The position numbers and the translations under genes were made by a program. 64,000 nt of DNA, from NCBI GenBank assembly GCA_002457515.1, contig NTJN01000002.1, forward strand, positions 124,001 through 188,000, read 5' to 3'. How positions within the stretch are numbered: the stretch's first letter is position 1; each line of letters opens with the position of its first letter. Positions 17,125 to 29,501 of the stretch are shown piece by piece. Source of the stretch: Pelagibacterales bacterium MED-G40 (GTDB lineage Bacteria; Pseudomonadota; Alphaproteobacteria; Pelagibacterales; Pelagibacteraceae). Below the pieces are notes generated by a model. It was not told the origin of the DNA, made no database searches, and saw only the letters and a program-made list of their open reading frames with translations.

Positions 17125-18283
17125 AACACTAAACCTTAATTTTGGACCTCAACACCCAGCAGCACATGGGGTTTTAAGATTAATTTTAAAACTCGATGGC
17201 GAAGTAGTGGAGGAAGCAGATCCTCACATAGGATTACTTCATAGAGGAACAGAAAAACTTATTGAGCACAAAACATACACTCAAGCTTTGCCTTATTTTG
17301 ATAGATTAGATTACGTAGCTCCAATGAATCAAGAACATGCTTTTGCACTAGCTACAGAAAAATTATTGAAAATAGAAGTTCCTATACGAGCCAAATACAT
17401 AAGAGTTATATTTTGTGAAATTGGACGAATTTTAAGTCACATTTTAAATGTCACTACTCAAGCTTTAGACGTAGGTGCTTTAACTCCATCCTTATGGGGA
17501 TTTGAAGAAAGAGAAACTTTAATGACTTTTTATGAAAGAGCTTCAGGATCTAGATTGCATGCAAACTATTTTAGAACAGGCGGAGTCCATCAAGATTTGC
17601 CTCAAAAGCTTCTAGATGATATAGGAAAATTTTGTCAAACTTTCCCTAAAATTATAGATGATTTAGAAAATCTACTTACTGATAATAGAATCTTCAAACA
17701 AAGAAATGTTGATATAGGTATTGTAACTAAAAAAGATGCTATGGATCATAGTTTTTCTGGAGTAATGTTGAGAGGTTCAGGAATAGTATGGGATTTGAGA
17801 AAGTCCCAACCATATGAGTGTTATAAAGATTTAGATTTTAAAATTCCGGTAGGCAAAAATGGTGATTGTTACGATAGATATCTTTGTAGAATAGAAGAGA
17901 TGCGTGAGAGCGTAAAGATTATAAAACAATGTTTAGATAAATTACCGAAAGGTCCAATTAAAACAATAGATAATAAAATCTCCCCTCCCAAAAGAGAGGA
18001 TTTAAAAAATTCTATGGAAGCTTTAATTCATCATTTTAAATTATTCACTGAAGGTTTTAGAGTGCCTGCAGGAAATGTTTATTCTGCAGTAGAAGCTCCA
18101 AAAGGTGAATTCGGCGTTTATCTAATTTCAGATGGTAGCAATAAACCTTATCGATGTAAAATTCGAGCACCAGGGTTTTCACACTTACAAGCCATGGATT
18201 ATTTAATTAGAGGACATATGTTAGCAGATGTCCCGGCAGTATTAGGTTCCTTAGACATTGTTTTTGGCGAGGTAGACAGATGA
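17111..18283 (+). CDS. nuoD: NADH-quinone oxidoreductase subunit D
   Basis: 390-residue 49-kDa subunit that forms the quinone-binding cavity with Nuo[10 protein letters not shown] at residues 12-20 is the conserved quinone-site loop, and the C terminus ends with the family's DIVFGEVDR. Length is normal. It overlaps nuoC by 14 bases and nuoE by 4 bases (ATGA arrangement), indicating coupled translation. Confidence 0.98.
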   Translation: MKKTKTLNLNFGPQHPAAHGVLRLILKLDGEVVEEADPHIGLLHRGTEKLIEHKTYTQALPYFDRLDYVAPMNQEHAFALATEKLLKIEVPIRAKYIRVIFCEIGRILSHILNVTTQALDVGALTPSLWGFEERETLMTFYERASGSRLHANYFRTGGVHQDLPQKLLDDIGKFCQTFPKIIDDLENLLTDNRIFKQRNVDIGIVTKKDAMDHSFSGVMLRGSGIVWDLRKSQPYECYKDLDFKIPVGKNGDCYDRYLCRIEEMRESVKIIKQCLDKLPKGPIKTIDNKISPPKREDLKNSMEALIHHFKLFTEGFRVPAGNVYSAVEAPKGEFGVYLISDGSNKPYRCKIRAPGFSHLQAMDYLIRGHMLADVPAVLGSLDIVFGEVDR

Positions 18284-18885
18284 AACCAAAAAAAGTTTAT
18301 GAAAAACAACCGGATAGTTTTAAATTTTCTGATAAAAATTTAGAGATTGCAGAAAATATTTTAAAAAAATATCCAAAAGAAAGAAAAAAGAGCGCCGTTA
18401 TGCCTTTACTTTACTTAGTCCAAAGACAAAATGAGAATTGGATTCCTCTTGCAGCGATGAAGTATATTGCGAAATATTTATCTATTCCATATATAAGTGT
18501 TTATGAAGTAGCCACATTCTATTCAATGTACAATCTTTCCCCCGTTGGAAAATATTTTGTTCAAGTATGTACTACAAGTCCATGCTTACTTAGAGGAGCT
18601 AATAAAATAGTTGATATATGTAAAAAAAATATTTCTTCTAATCAAAGTCAAGTCACAAAAAATAAATTATGCTCTTGGACAGAAGTTGAATGTCTTGGAG
18701 CTTGTGTTAACGCTCCCATGATGCAGATAAATGAATCTTATTATGAGGATCTAGACGAACAAGATGCCAATAAAATTATTAAATCTTTACTTGAAGACAA
18801 ACCTTTAAAATCTGGATCTTATAGAAATAGAAAAAATACAGCTCCAGAAAATTTAAACAATTTAAATGGGGGAAAAATTGCTTAA
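18280..18885 (+). CDS. nuoE: NADH-quinone oxidoreductase subunit E
   Basis: 201-residue thioredoxin-like subunit with the [2Fe-2S] cluster N1a. The ligands C97 and C102 ([11 protein letters not shown]) and C138 and C142 ([10 protein letters not shown]) are all present. The tail after about residue 170 is polar. Its 3' end overlaps nuoF by 20 bases if nuoF starts at the ATG at 18866. Confidence 0.97.
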   Translation: MKPKKVYEKQPDSFKFSDKNLEIAENILKKYPKERKKSAVMPLLYLVQRQNENWIPLAAMKYIAKYLSIPYISVYEVATFYSMYNLSPVGKYFVQVCTTSPCLLRGANKIVDICKKNISSNQSQVTKNKLCSWTEVECLGACVNAPMMQINESYYEDLDEQDANKIIKSLLEDKPLKSGSYRNRKNTAPENLNNLNGGKIA

Positions 18886-20209
18886 AAAAGAAGATAGAAT
18901 ATTCTCTAATATTTACAACGAACTTGGTTGGCAGATTGATAACTCTCTCAAAAGAGAGGACTGGAAGAACACAAATGAAATTATTTCAAAAGGAAGAGAA
19001 TGGATTATAGACGAAATTAAAAAGTCAGAACTTCGAGGAAGAGGAGGAGCAGGATTCCCCACAGGTCTAAAATGGTCATTCGCTCCAAAAAAACTTGGAT
19101 CTAGACCTCATTATTTAATTATAAATGCTGATGAATCTGAACCTGGAACATGCAAAGATAGAGATATCTTAAGATTTGAGCCACAAAAGTTAATTGAAGG
19201 TTGTTTAATATCTGGTTTCGCTGTGAATGCTCACACTTGTTATATTTATATAAGAGGTGAATATTTAAATGAGGGAAAAAGACTACAGGAAGCAATAAAT
19301 CAAGCTTATGAAAAAAATTTTTTAGGCAAAAATGCTTGTGGAAGTAATTGGGACTTTGATATTTATATACACTATGGAGCTGGTGCTTATATTTGCGGCG
19401 AAGAAACAGCTTTATTGGAAAGTCTTGAGGGAAACAAAGGTCAACCAAGACTTAAACCTCCTTTTCCAGCACTTGTTGGCCTATATGGTTGCCCAACTAT
19501 AGTAAACAACGTTGAAACTGTTGCAGTAGTGCCCACAATTTTAAGAAGAGGTTCGCAATGGTTTTCGTCACTGGGAAAACCCAAAAATACTGGAACTAAG
19601 ATCTTTTGTATTTCTGGAAATGTAAATTCTCCTTGTAACGTTGAGGAGGAAATGGGAATTCCTCTAAAAGAGCTTATAGAAAAATATGCTGGAGGTGTAA
19701 TTGGCGGTTGGGAAAACTTGCAAGCCGTTATACCAGGTGGATCTTCAATGCCTTTATTACCAAAGAAAATCTGTGACACTATCAATATGGACTTTGACTC
19801 TCTAATAGCAGCAAAAAGTGGTCTTGGAACTGCAGGTATAATTGTAATTAATAAAGATCAAAATATTATTGAATGTATGGCTAGGATTGCAAAATTTTAT
19901 AAACACGAAAGTTGTGGTCAGTGTACTCCTTGTAGAGAAGGATCTGGTTGGATGTGGAGAATTTTAGAGAGACTGGCTAAAGGAGAAGCTACTTACAGTG
20001 ATATTGATCTATTATCTGACGTTACGAAGCAAATTGAGGGACACACTATTTGTGCTTTTGGCGAAGGTTCAGCTTGGCCTGTACAAGGTTTGCTGAGACA
20101 TTTCAGAAAAGAAATAGATAAAAAATGTATAGGAGAACCAATAGTCAAAAAAAGAAAAAATATTCCATACTTAATAGATCAACATTTATTGGAGAAAGAC
20201 AATGCCTAA
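18866..20209 (+). CDS. nuoF: NADH-quinone oxidoreductase subunit F
   Basis: 447-residue 51-kDa subunit that binds NADH and FMN and carries cluster N3. The glycine-rich [11 protein letters not shown] is at 57-67. The [4Fe-4S] ligands are C350, C353 and C356 in ESCGQCTPC, and C396 in HTICAFG. The start is uncertain: the ATG at 18866 is used, but the TTG at 18878, with GGGGGAAAA just upstream, would give a protein starting at the usual LKKEDRIF position. This does not alter the function. Confidence 0.97.
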   Translation: MGEKLLKKEDRIFSNIYNELGWQIDNSLKREDWKNTNEIISKGREWIIDEIKKSELRGRGGAGFPTGLKWSFAPKKLGSRPHYLIINADESEPGTCKDRDILRFEPQKLIEGCLISGFAVNAHTCYIYIRGEYLNEGKRLQEAINQAYEKNFLGKNACGSNWDFDIYIHYGAGAYICGEETALLESLEGNKGQPRLKPPFPALVGLYGCPTIVNNVETVAVVPTILRRGSQWFSSLGKPKNTGTKIFCISGNVNSPCNVEEEMGIPLKELIEKYAGGVIGGWENLQAVIPGGSSMPLLPKKICDTINMDFDSLIAAKSGLGTAGIIVINKDQNIIECMARIAKFYKHESCGQCTPCREGSGWMWRILERLAKGEATYSDIDLLSDVTKQIEGHTICAFGEGSAWPVQGLLRHFRKEIDKKCIGEPIVKKRKNIPYLIDQHLLEKDNA

Positions 20210-22256
20210 AATAACTATTAATGGGAAAGAGTTAGAATTTAAGAATGGTATGACAGTTCTACAAGCTTGTGAATTAGCTGACGTAGAAATTCCAAGATTT
20301 TGTTATCACGAAAAATTGTCTATCGCCGGGAATTGTAGGATGTGTCTGGTTGAGATGGAAAAATCTCCAAAACCTATAGCTTCTTGTGCAATGCCGGCTG
20401 CCGAAGGTATGAATATTAAAACAAATACAAAATTAGTGGAAAAAGCGAGAAAAGGCGTAATGGAATTTTTGCTTGCTAATCATCCTCTTGACTGTCCAGT
20501 TTGTGACCAAGGTGGAGAATGCGATCTACAAGATCAATCGTTATATTACGGTTTTGATAAATCTAGATTCAATGAAAATAAACGGACTGTTAGAGATAAA
20601 TATATGGGTCCACTAATTAAGACTCAAATGACAAGGTGTATACATTGTACTAGATGTATCAGATTTGCAACTGAAGTTGCCGGTGTTCCAGAAATTGGTG
20701 CCATTGGTAGAGGTGAGAATATGGAAATAACAACCTATTTAGAAAAATCAATGGAGTCTGAACTTTCTGCTAATGTAATAGATTTGTGTCCAGTTGGTGC
20801 TTTAACTTCTAAACCTTATGCATTCGAGGCAAGACCTTGGGAATTAAAAAAAACTGAAAGTATTGATGTCATGGATGCCGTAGGTTCAAATATTAGGATA
20901 GATACTTATGGTTGGGAAGTAAAAAGAATTTTGCCTAGGCTTAACAATGAAATCAATGAAGAATGGATATCTGACAAAACTAGATATGCTTGTGACGGTC
21001 TTTTAAAACAAAGATTAGACGAACCATTTATTAGAAAGAATGGAAAACTAATAAAATCAAATTGGGACGAAGCATTAGATTTAATTTCAAATAAAATTAA
21101 AAATATTCGTCCAGAAAAAATGGCTGGTCACGTTGGTGATTTAGTAAGTCTTGAAAGTATATTTTCTTTCAAAAATTTTTTAACTGATCTTAAAATAGAG
21201 AATTTTGATTTTAGAGAACGAGAAATGTACTTAAATAGCTCGGATAAAATTAATTATCTTTTTAACTCATCTATCCAAGGTATTGAAGAATCAGATTTAA
21301 TATTATTAGTTGGTTGTAATCCAAGACATGAAGCAACCATGGTTAATGCTAGGATAAGAAAAGTATATGCAAATAGAAAGATTCCAGTTTATTCAATAGG
21401 TAATCCAGGTGATTTAACTTATGAATATAATATTATTGGTGAAAATACTGATGTTTTGAGAGATATAATAAAAGGTCAAAATAGTTTCTCAAAAAAACTC
21501 TTATCCTCAAAAAAACCAATAATAATTATAGGCGAGACAGCTTTAGAGCTTAAAAGTGGTGCCTATATTTTTGAGGAGTTAAAAGAGTTTTTAAGAGAGA
21601 ATAATTTAATAAATGATAATTGGAACGCATTTAACATATTAGCAAAGAATGCATCAACAGTTGGTGCTATTGATTTAAAATTCTTTAATATAAAGGAAAA
21701 TAATAATTTTATATTTTTTGACAAACTTAAAAATAATGAATTTGAACTTATTTATCTTTTAGGATCAGATAATCTTAGATTTAATAAAAATGATACATTT
21801 GTAATATATCAAGGCAGTCATGGAGATAGAGGTGCAGAAAATGCAGATGTTATTCTTCCTAGCCCTGCTTATACAGAACAAAATGGTCTTTACATAAATT
21901 TAGAAGGAAGAGTTCAAGAATGTAGAAAAGCTTCTTACCCTCCCGGTAATTCTTTAGAAGATTGGAAAATTTTTAACTTAATTTTAGATAAATTAGAAAA
22001 AGAATTAAAAAATAAAAACTACCAAAAAATTAAGGAATTAACTTTAAATAACATAGTTAACTTTTCAAAAATAGATTCTATTTCAAAAAATAAAATTACC
22101 ATTAATAAAAAAAAAGAATGTGATTTTATTCATGAAAAGATTGAAATTAAAAAAATTGATTATTACTTCTCAAATTCAATAGCACGAGCTTCAAAAACAA
22201 TGAGTGATTGTAGAGCTATCGTTAGTAAACAATTTAAAAATGGGACAACTATTTGA
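20202..22256 (+). CDS. nuoG: NADH-quinone oxidoreductase subunit G
   Basis: 684-residue 75-kDa Fe-S subunit. N1b [2Fe-2S] ligands are C34, C45, C48 and C62. N5 has H94, C98, C101 and C107. N4 has C146, C149, C152 and C196. The rest is a molybdopterin-oxidoreductase-like domain without cofactor role. I do not see the extra N7 cysteines of some bacterial NuoG. It overlaps nuoF by 8 bases and nuoH by 4. Confidence 0.97.
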   Translation: MPKITINGKELEFKNGMTVLQACELADVEIPRFCYHEKLSIAGNCRMCLVEMEKSPKPIASCAMPAAEGMNIKTNTKLVEKARKGVMEFLLANHPLDCPVCDQGGECDLQDQSLYYGFDKSRFNENKRTVRDKYMGPLIKTQMTRCIHCTRCIRFATEVAGVPEIGAIGRGENMEITTYLEKSMESELSANVIDLCPVGALTSKPYAFEARPWELKKTESIDVMDAVGSNIRIDTYGWEVKRILPRLNNEINEEWISDKTRYACDGLLKQRLDEPFIRKNGKLIKSNWDEALDLISNKIKNIRPEKMAGHVGDLVSLESIFSFKNFLTDLKIENFDFREREMYLNSSDKINYLFNSSIQGIEESDLILLVGCNPRHEATMVNARIRKVYANRKIPVYSIGNPGDLTYEYNIIGENTDVLRDIIKGQNSFSKKLLSSKKPIIIIGETALELKSGAYIFEELKEFLRENNLINDNWNAFNILAKNASTVGAIDLKFFNIKENNNFIFFDKLKNNEFELIYLLGSDNLRFNKNDTFVIYQGSHGDRGAENADVILPSPAYTEQNGLYINLEGRVQECRKASYPPGNSLEDWKIFNLILDKLEKELKNKNYQKIKELTLNNIVNFSKIDSISKNKITINKKKECDFIHEKIEIKKIDYYFSNSIARASKTMSDCRAIVSKQFKNGTTI

Positions 22257-23260
22257 TGGAATATCTAAATATTTTATTACAAGAAATTTACAAAATTTTT
22301 TTCCTAGTTATACCGGTTCTTGTAACTGTAGCTATGATTGTTTGGTTAGACAGAAGGGTATGGGCTTCTATTCAAAAAAGAAGAGGCCCAAATGTTGTTG
22401 GTCCTTTTGGATTATTACAGTCTCTAGCTGACGCCTTAAAATATATTTTTAAGGAAATTATAATTCCAGCAAGTGCAAATAAAGCAATCTTCATTTTAGC
22501 GCCTATAGTTACGATGACTTTAGCTTTAGCAGCTTGGGCAGTAATTCCATTTAGTGAAAGTTTAATTCTATCTGATATAAATGTAGGAATACTATATCTT
22601 TTCGCTATATCTTCTTTAGGTGTCTACGGGATAATAATGGGTGGCTGGGCTTCTAATTCAAAATATCCATTTTTAGGGGCTATAAGGTCTGCTGCTCAAA
22701 TGGTTTCATACGAAGTGTCTATAGGAATTATTATTATTAATGTATTACTTTGTGTTGGCTCCCTAAACTTGAAAGATATTGTTAACGCCCAACAAGATCT
22801 CTGGTTTGTATTTCCTCTTTTTCCAATGTTTGTAATTTTCTTTATTTCTGCTCTAGCGGAAACTAACAGACCGCCATTTGATTTACCAGAAGCTGAAGCA
22901 GAATTAGTTGCAGGTTACCAAACTGAATATTCAGGGATGATGTATGCAATGTTTTGGTTAGGAGAATATGCAAATATTTTATTAATGTGTGCTATGGGCT
23001 CAATTTTATTTTTAGGCGGATGGCTACCTCCTCTAGACATATATCCTTTTAATATAGTTCCATCATTTTTTTGGATGATTTTAAAAATTTTATTTTTATT
23101 TTTGCTTTTCTCTATAGTTAAAGCAATTGTGCCTAGATATAGATACGATCAGTTAATGAGATTGGGTTGGAAAGTTTTTCTACCATTTTCACTTTTTTAT
23201 GTTGTACTAACTGCTAGTTTTTTATTTTATTTCGAATTATTACCAACAAAGGTTTATTAA
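22253..23260 (+). CDS. nuoH: NADH-quinone oxidoreductase subunit H
   Basis: 335-residue membrane subunit at the junction of the two arms, contributing to the quinone tunnel. It has about eight transmembrane helices. Conserved loops are visible: [21 protein letters not shown] near the N terminus, and [20 protein letters not shown] in the middle. The gene overlaps nuoG by 4 bases and abuts nuoI with no gap. Confidence 0.98.
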   Translation: MMEYLNILLQEIYKIFFLVIPVLVTVAMIVWLDRRVWASIQKRRGPNVVGPFGLLQSLADALKYIFKEIIIPASANKAIFILAPIVTMTLALAAWAVIPFSESLILSDINVGILYLFAISSLGVYGIIMGGWASNSKYPFLGAIRSAAQMVSYEVSIGIIIINVLLCVGSLNLKDIVNAQQDLWFVFPLFPMFVIFFISALAETNRPPFDLPEAEAELVAGYQTEYSGMMYAMFWLGEYANILLMCAMGSILFLGGWLPPLDIYPFNIVPSFFWMILKILFLFLLFSIVKAIVPRYRYDQLMRLGWKVFLPFSLFYVVLTASFLFYFELLPTKVY

Positions 23261-23746
23261 ATGAAAATTAATAGAATATTTAAAATAATTTTTTTATCTG
23301 AATTTGTTTCAGCGCTTTTAAAGGCAATTAAAGAAATTTTTAGAAGCAAAAAAACTATAAATTACCCTTATGAAAAAGGCCAAATAAGCCCTAGATTTAG
23401 AGGAGAACATGCGTTGAGAAGGTACCCCAACGGTGAAGAACGATGCATAGCTTGTAAATTGTGTGAGGCTGTATGTCCTGCCCAAGCTATTACTATTGAG
23501 TCAGAAGAAAAGGAGGACGGAAGTAGAAAAACAACAAGATATGACATTGACATGTTGAAGTGTATATATTGCGGACTTTGTCAAGAGTCTTGTCCAGTGG
23601 ATGCTATAGTTCAAGGACCAAACTTTGAATTTTCAACAGAAACCAGAGAGGAGCTTTACTATAACAAAGAAAAATTACTAGACAACGGTGACAGGTGGGA
23701 GTCAGTTATATCTAAAAATCTTAAATTAGATAAAGTTTACAAATAA
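23261..23746 (+). CDS. nuoI: NADH-quinone oxidoreductase subunit I
   Basis: 161-residue ferredoxin-like subunit with two [4Fe-4S] clusters (N6a, N6b). The two CxxCxxCxxxCP motifs are C62, C65, C68 and C72, then C101, C104, C107 and C111. The amphipathic N-terminal helix fits membrane-surface attachment. It is contiguous with nuoH, and its last base is the first of nuoJ. Confidence 0.98.
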   Translation: MKINRIFKIIFLSEFVSALLKAIKEIFRSKKTINYPYEKGQISPRFRGEHALRRYPNGEERCIACKLCEAVCPAQAITIESEEKEDGSRKTTRYDIDMLKCIYCGLCQESCPVDAIVQGPNFEFSTETREELYYNKEKLLDNGDRWESVISKNLKLDKVYK

Positions 23747-24381
23747 TGATTACACATACAATTTTTTTTTATTTTTTTTCAATCATTGCAATTTATTCTG
23801 CTCTAATGGTTATTACTTCTAAAAACACAGTAAATTCAGTTTTCTTCCTAATTCTAGATTTTATATCAGTTGGTTGTCTTTTTATAATGGTGGGTGCAGA
23901 ATTTTTAGGAATGATTTTACTTATTGTTTATGTAGGAGCTGTTGCCGTACTTTTTCTTTTTGTAGTAATGATGTTGAATGTTGCTGAACAAAAAACCTCT
24001 TGGTTTAGAGGAAGGGTTACAAAGGGAACACACATTCCATCGGGATTATTTGTAAGTATACTTATATTTCTTGAGCTATTGGTTGTAGTAGGGGGATGGA
24101 AATATAAAACCAATATCATGTCTAGCGGAAGTTTACCTATAGATCAAAATACAACTAATACACATGAGCTCGGCAATGTTATGTATACAGATTATGTACT
24201 TTATTTTCAGTTATCAGGAATGATTTTACTTTTAGCAATGATGGGTGCAATTATTTTAACCTATAGAAAAAGAGAAAACATAAAAAGACAAAGTTACTTC
24301 AAACAGGTTTCAAGAGAAAAATCTTCATCAGTTGAATTGAAAGATGCTGAATTTGATAAAGGAGTTAAGATTGATGATTGA
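23746..24381 (+). CDS. nuoJ: NADH-quinone oxidoreductase subunit J
   Basis: 211-residue membrane subunit with five transmembrane helices. The third helix holds the conserved [19 protein letters not shown], which contains the pi-bulge region of complex I. The polar C-terminal tail (about 175-211) is extra-membrane. It overlaps nuoK by 8 bases. Confidence 0.96.
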   Translation: MITHTIFFYFFSIIAIYSALMVITSKNTVNSVFFLILDFISVGCLFIMVGAEFLGMILLIVYVGAVAVLFLFVVMMLNVAEQKTSWFRGRVTKGTHIPSGLFVSILIFLELLVVVGGWKYKTNIMSSGSLPIDQNTTNTHELGNVMYTDYVLYFQLSGMILLLAMMGAIILTYRKRENIKRQSYFKQVSREKSSSVELKDAEFDKGVKIDD

Positions 24382-24685
24382 GATCGGATTAGGGCATTAT
24401 TTAACTCTCGGAGCAATTATTTTTTCTTTAGGTATAGTAGGAATATTTTTAAACAGAAAAAACGTAATTGTTATTCTTATGTCTATTGAATTAATCTTAT
24501 TGGCCGTAAATATTAATTTAATTTCTTTTTCCATTTTTTCTGGAGATATTTTAGGACAAGTATTCACTATGTTGATTTTATCTATAGCTGCAGCAGAAGC
24601 AGCTATTGGATTAGCTATTATTGTTATCTTTTACAGAAATAAGGGATCTATAAGAGTAGAAGATATTCATCAAATGAAAGGTTAA
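24374..24685 (+). CDS. nuoK: NADH-quinone oxidoreductase subunit K
   Basis: 103-residue membrane subunit with three helices, related to Mrp antiporter subunit C. A conserved glutamate lies in [10 protein letters not shown] (helix 2) and another in [10 protein letters not shown] (helix 3), both used in proton translocation. The ATG at 24374 is chosen: AGGAG stands about 10 bases upstream and the protein then begins IEIGLGHYL as in the family. An in-frame TTG/ATG upstream start at 24344 would add 10 unrelated residues. Confidence 0.96.
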   Translation: MIEIGLGHYLTLGAIIFSLGIVGIFLNRKNVIVILMSIELILLAVNINLISFSIFSGDILGQVFTMLILSIAAAEAAIGLAIIVIFYRNKGSIRVEDIHQMKG

Positions 24686-26593
24686 ATGGAATACCTAATT
24701 TTATTTTTACCATTATTAGGCTCAATCTTCGGATACTTTGGTAAAAGTTTAGGGGATAAATTTTCTATAATAATTACAAGTTTATTTATTTCTATATCTG
24801 CTATTTTATCAATTATTGTTTTTTACAATGGCATAGTGAACAATATTTATGGAAATTATAAAATATTTGAGTGGATTAATTCAGGAAAATTTGTTGTCAA
24901 TTGGTCAATTAACGTTGATCCACTTAGTTCAGTAATGTTAGTTGTTGTTACTCTTATCTCATCCCTCGTTCATATTTATTCAATTGGTTATATGAATAAA
25001 GATCCACATAAACCAAGATTTATGTCTTACCTTTCTCTATTTACTTTTGCGATGTTGACACTCGTTGTATCAGATAATTTTTTGCAATTATTTTTTGGAT
25101 GGGAAGGTGTTGGCTTATCATCTTATCTATTAATTGGATACTGGTACAAAAAAAATTCTGCTAATAATGCAGCGATGAAGGCATTTCTTGTTAATAGAGT
25201 TGGAGACTTTGGATTAGCTATTGGAATTTTTCTAATTTTTTTTCATTTAGGCTCAGTCAATTACCAAGAAGTTTTTAAACTTATTCCTGATTTTTCAAAT
25301 ACTGATATTAATTTCTTAGGCCTAGAAGTTAATTTAATCACCTTAATTTGCCTATTTTTATTTATGGGAGCTATGGGAAAATCTGCACAATTTTTTTTAC
25401 ACACTTGGTTACCAGATGCAATGGAGGGTCCAACACCAGTTTCTGCGTTAATTCACGCAGCAACAATGGTCACTGCAGGAGTATTTTTAGTTGTTAGATG
25501 TTCACCAATTTTTGAGTTTTCGCAAATAGCTTTAAATACAGTTGCAGTGATTGGAATGATTACTGCAGTATTTGCTGCATCAGTTGCATTGGTTCAAAAT
25601 GATATAAAAAGAATAATCGCTTATTCTACTTGCAGTCAATTAGGGTATATGTTTTTTGCAGCAGGTGTAGGAGCTTACCATGTAGCTATTTTTCATTTGT
25701 TTACTCATGCATTTTTTAAAGCATTACTGTTTTTGGGATCAGGCTCAGTGATACATGCATTTAATGATGAACAAGATATAAGAGAAATGGGAGGAGTTTG
25801 GAAAAAGTTACCTTACACATGGGTTTTAATGCTTATAGGAACTCTTGCATTGACAGGTTTTCCGTTTCTCTCAGGTTTTTATTCTAAGGATGCTATAATA
25901 GAATTTGCGTATTTAAGGCATTCTACTGTGGGCTATTCAGCAGCTATAGTTGGAATTATTACTGCGTTTTTAACTTCTATATATTCTTGGAGACTTTTAT
26001 TTTTAACATTTCACGGAAAATATAATAATAAAAAAATTTCTTTAGAAAAAACTCATGAATCACCAATTATAATGCTTATACCATTAATAATTTTAGGTGT
26101 AGGCGCTGTCCTTTCTGGGATTTTACTTAAAAATTTTTTTATCGGTCAAGAGAGTACTAATTTTTGGAAAAACTCTATATTTTTTATAAATGAATTGTCT
26201 CATGATCATATACCTCTATGGTTAATATTAATTACACCTATTATAGTAACTATAGCGATACCAATATCTTATTATTATTTTATTAAGAATCCAAAAATTT
26301 TAGAAAATTTTAAAATTTCTTATAATAAAATATATGATTTTTTATTAAACAAATGGTACTTCGATGAAATTTATGAATTTATTTTTGTCAAACCTCTAAA
26401 AAAATTAGGAGATATTTTTTGGAAAAGAGGTGATGAAAATACAATTGATAGATTTGGTCCAGATGGAATCTCGAAAGTAGTAAAATATATTTCAAATAAA
26501 GCGATAAAGTTTCAAACCGGCTTTATATATGACTATGCATTCGTAATGTTAATTGGATTATCAGCTCTAATAACTTACTTGATATTAAAATAA
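24686..26593 (+). CDS. nuoL: NADH-quinone oxidoreductase subunit L
   Basis: 635-residue antiporter-like proton-pumping subunit with about 16 transmembrane helices and the long lateral helix near the C terminus. Conserved GWEGVGLSSYLLIGYW is in helix 5, and the HTWLPDAMEGPTPVSALIHAATMVTAGV loop region is clear. It directly follows the nuoK stop. The length is normal for NuoL. Confidence 0.98.
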   Translation: MEYLILFLPLLGSIFGYFGKSLGDKFSIIITSLFISISAILSIIVFYNGIVNNIYGNYKIFEWINSGKFVVNWSINVDPLSSVMLVVVTLISSLVHIYSIGYMNKDPHKPRFMSYLSLFTFAMLTLVVSDNFLQLFFGWEGVGLSSYLLIGYWYKKNSANNAAMKAFLVNRVGDFGLAIGIFLIFFHLGSVNYQEVFKLIPDFSNTDINFLGLEVNLITLICLFLFMGAMGKSAQFFLHTWLPDAMEGPTPVSALIHAATMVTAGVFLVVRCSPIFEFSQIALNTVAVIGMITAVFAASVALVQNDIKRIIAYSTCSQLGYMFFAAGVGAYHVAIFHLFTHAFFKALLFLGSGSVIHAFNDEQDIREMGGVWKKLPYTWVLMLIGTLALTGFPFLSGFYSKDAIIEFAYLRHSTVGYSAAIVGIITAFLTSIYSWRLLFLTFHGKYNNKKISLEKTHESPIIMLIPLIILGVGAVLSGILLKNFFIGQESTNFWKNSIFFINELSHDHIPLWLILITPIIVTIAIPISYYYFIKNPKILENFKISYNKIYDFLLNKWYFDEIYEFIFVKPLKKLGDIFWKRGDENTIDRFGPDGISKVVKYISNKAIKFQTGFIYDYAFVMLIGLSALITYLILK

Positions 26594-26595
26594 AC

Positions 26596-28092
26596 ATGAA
26601 TTTCCCTATTTTATCTTCAATAATTTTTTTACCTTTCTTAGGGGCTTTATTTATTTTCTTGAGCCAAAGTAAAACAAGTTCAAATAAAAGTGCAATATAT
26701 GTTTCGTTATTCACCAGTATAGCTAACTTTTTATTGTCAATTTTTTTATGGTATTCATTTGATAGAAACTTTACTGGTTTTCAATTTGTGGAGGAAAAAA
26801 ATTGGATCAGTGGATTGATAAAATTTAAGTTAGGAATAGATGGAATTTCAATTTTGTTCATTGTTCTTACAACCTTCATTGCCCCAATATGTATTCTTTC
26901 ATGTGTTAACAGTGTCAAATCACGAGTAAAAGAATTTCTTATAACTATTTTAGTTTTGCAAACTTTTATGCTAGGAGTTTTTTGCTCATTGGATCTTGTG
27001 ATATTTTATTTATTTTTTGAAGCAGGTTTAATTCCAATGTTCTTAATTATAGGAATTTGGGGAGGACCAAGAAGAGTTTATTCTGCGTATAAATTTTTTC
27101 TTTATACTCTTTTGGGTTCTGTATTAATGTTAATAGCAATAATAGCAATTTATTGGATTTCAGGCACAACAGATTTAGTTCAAATTCTTGAATTTAAAAT
27201 ACCTAAGGAATATCAATATTTACTTTGGCTAGCATTTTTTAGCTCTTTTGCAGTTAAGTTACCTATGTGGCCTGTTCACACTTGGTTGCCAGATGCTCAT
27301 GTTGAGGCACCTACAGCAGGTTCAGTAATATTAGCATCGATACTTTTAAAAATGGCAGGATATGGTTTTTTAAGATTTTCTGTGGGCATGTTCCCAGTTG
27401 CCTCGGAATATTTCACTCCTTTAGTTTACACGTTAAGCACAATCGCAATTATTTACACATCTTTGGTTGCTTTAATGCAAGAAGATATGAAAAAATTGAT
27501 AGCTTATTCATCTGTAGCGCATATGGGTTATGTAACTTTAGGTATTTTTACTTTTACTAAACAAGGAATTGAGGGAAGTATTTATCAAATGATTAGCCAT
27601 GGACTTATATCAGCAGCACTATTTTTGTCAGTAGGTGTTCTTTATGACAGAACCCATTCACGCTTGATCAATTCATATGGCGGAATTGTCAATATATTGC
27701 CAAAATTTTCTTTAATTTTTATGATTTTTACTTTGTCAGCTTTAGGTATACCTGGAACAAGTGGATTCGTTGGTGAGTTTTTAGTTCTATTAGGAATTTT
27801 CCAAAAAAACTATTTTGTAGCTATATTAGCTTCTTTGGGAGTAATTTTAGCGGCTGCTTATATGCTGTGGTTATATAAAAGGGTAATCTTTGGAAAACTA
27901 AATAATGATAACATTAAGAAAATTAAAGATATAAATCTTTCTGAAGGTTTGGTGCTATCTTTACTAGCTATCGCAACAATTGTTTTTGGATTTTATCCAG
28001 AACCAATACTTGATACAATAAGTGTTTCATCAGATTATTTGATAGAAAATTACAAAAAAGATCTAATTTATCATCTTATGGTCAACAAATGA
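26596..28092 (+). CDS. nuoM: NADH-quinone oxidoreductase subunit M
   Basis: 498-residue antiporter-like proton-pumping subunit with about 14 helices. The family's FFEAGLIPMFLIIGIWGG (helix 5 glutamate) and HTWLPDAHVEAPTAGSVILA are visible. It starts 2 bases after nuoL and overlaps nuoN by 4 bases. Confidence 0.98.
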   Translation: MNFPILSSIIFLPFLGALFIFLSQSKTSSNKSAIYVSLFTSIANFLLSIFLWYSFDRNFTGFQFVEEKNWISGLIKFKLGIDGISILFIVLTTFIAPICILSCVNSVKSRVKEFLITILVLQTFMLGVFCSLDLVIFYLFFEAGLIPMFLIIGIWGGPRRVYSAYKFFLYTLLGSVLMLIAIIAIYWISGTTDLVQILEFKIPKEYQYLLWLAFFSSFAVKLPMWPVHTWLPDAHVEAPTAGSVILASILLKMAGYGFLRFSVGMFPVASEYFTPLVYTLSTIAIIYTSLVALMQEDMKKLIAYSSVAHMGYVTLGIFTFTKQGIEGSIYQMISHGLISAALFLSVGVLYDRTHSRLINSYGGIVNILPKFSLIFMIFTLSALGIPGTSGFVGEFLVLLGIFQKNYFVAILASLGVILAAAYMLWLYKRVIFGKLNNDNIKKIKDINLSEGLVLSLLAIATIVFGFYPEPILDTISVSSDYLIENYKKDLIYHLMVNK

Positions 28093-29501
28093 TTGAAAAT
28101 TTTCAAATTTTATATCCAGAAATATTCCTCTCTTTATCAATTTTAATAATTTTGATGGTTGGAGTATTTATTAAAAAAAGCTACAACTTAGTTACAAACT
28201 TAACTTTTTTAATTTTATTAATTTTAATTGCAATACTTTTTAATGAAAAAGGAAATACTTTAATATTTTCCGATGTTTTCATAAGAGATTCTTTTTCAAA
28301 TATCATTAAAATTTTAATTTTAATTTCAAGTTTGCTTATACTTTATTCTTCTCAGATTTTTATAAAAGAAAATAATATCAACAAATTTGAATATCCAATT
28401 ATTTTTTTAATAGCAATTTTAGGAATGTTTTTCATGGTCAGTGCAAACGACCTTATACTTTTTTACTTAGGTTTAGAGTTACAATCATTAGCTCTTTATA
28501 TACTAACGGCTATAGATAGAGACAATTTAAGAGCAACAGAATCTGGTATTAAGTTTTTTATTTTAAGCGCTTTGTCCTCAGGTTTGTTACTATATGGATG
28601 TTCATTGTTATATGGTTTTACTGGGTCCACAAATTTTGAAATTATTAATAATGAACTAACTTCTGAAAATATTGGAGCAGTTTTTGCAATGGTTTTCATT
28701 TTAGTTGGTTTGGCTTTCAAGGTTTCAGCAGTTCCTTTTCATATGTGGACCCCAGATGTTTTTGAGGGTTCTCCTTCTTCAATAACAAGTTTTTTTGCAA
28801 TAGTACCTAAGATTGCTGGAATAGCTGTTTTTATAAGATTTATGCAAGTACCATTTGAAAATATTTTGATTGAATGGCAATCAATAGTGATTTTTTTATC
28901 TATTGCCTCAATGATTTTGGGAGCGGTTGCTGCTATAGGTCAAAAGAATATAAAAAGACTTATAGCTTATAGTTCTATCGGACATATTGGTTATGCTTTA
29001 GCTGGGATAGCAACTGGAACTTTATCAGGGTATAGCAGTTCAATTTTATATATTGCAATTTACGCTGTGATGAATCTAGGAATATTTGGTTGTATTTTTC
29101 TTATGAAAAAAGATGGTAAATACACTGAAGAAATTAATGATTTATCTGGAATATCTACAAAACACCCTCTGATTTCAATATCTTTTTTAATTATACTTTT
29201 TTCATTAGCGGGAATTCCTCCTCTGGGTGGTTTCTTTGCAAAATTTTATGTTTTCATGTCTGTCGTAGAAAGTGAAATGTATACACTTGCGATTATAGGT
29301 TTGCTAACAACTGTAATTTCTGCATTTTATTATCTTAAGATAATTAAAATTATATATTTTGATGAAATTGTAAAACCTTTCGATGAAAATAAAAATTTTA
29401 GTATTTCAGGTACAATTTTTATTTCTTGTATTTTTTTAATAACATTTTTTTTATACCCTTCAATATTTAATGATTTAATCCTCACGGCAGTTTCTAAATA
29501 A
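28089..29501 (+). CDS. nuoN: NADH-quinone oxidoreductase subunit N
   Basis: 470-residue antiporter-like membrane subunit, the last of the 14 complex I genes. It has about 14 helices, with LGLELQSLALYILTA in helix 5 and FHMWTPDVFEGSPSSITSFF in the middle. The stop shares one base with the birA start, so birA is likely translated from the end of the nuo transcript. Confidence 0.97.
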   Translation: MIENFQILYPEIFLSLSILIILMVGVFIKKSYNLVTNLTFLILLILIAILFNEKGNTLIFSDVFIRDSFSNIIKILILISSLLILYSSQIFIKENNINKFEYPIIFLIAILGMFFMVSANDLILFYLGLELQSLALYILTAIDRDNLRATESGIKFFILSALSSGLLLYGCSLLYGFTGSTNFEIINNELTSENIGAVFAMVFILVGLAFKVSAVPFHMWTPDVFEGSPSSITSFFAIVPKIAGIAVFIRFMQVPFENILIEWQSIVIFLSIASMILGAVAAIGQKNIKRLIAYSSIGHIGYALAGIATGTLSGYSSSILYIAIYAVMNLGIFGCIFLMKKDGKYTEEINDLSGISTKHPLISISFLIILFSLAGIPPLGGFFAKFYVFMSVVESEMYTLAIIGLLTTVISAFYYLKIIKIIYFDEIVKPFDENKNFSISGTIFISCIFLITFFLYPSIFNDLILTAVSK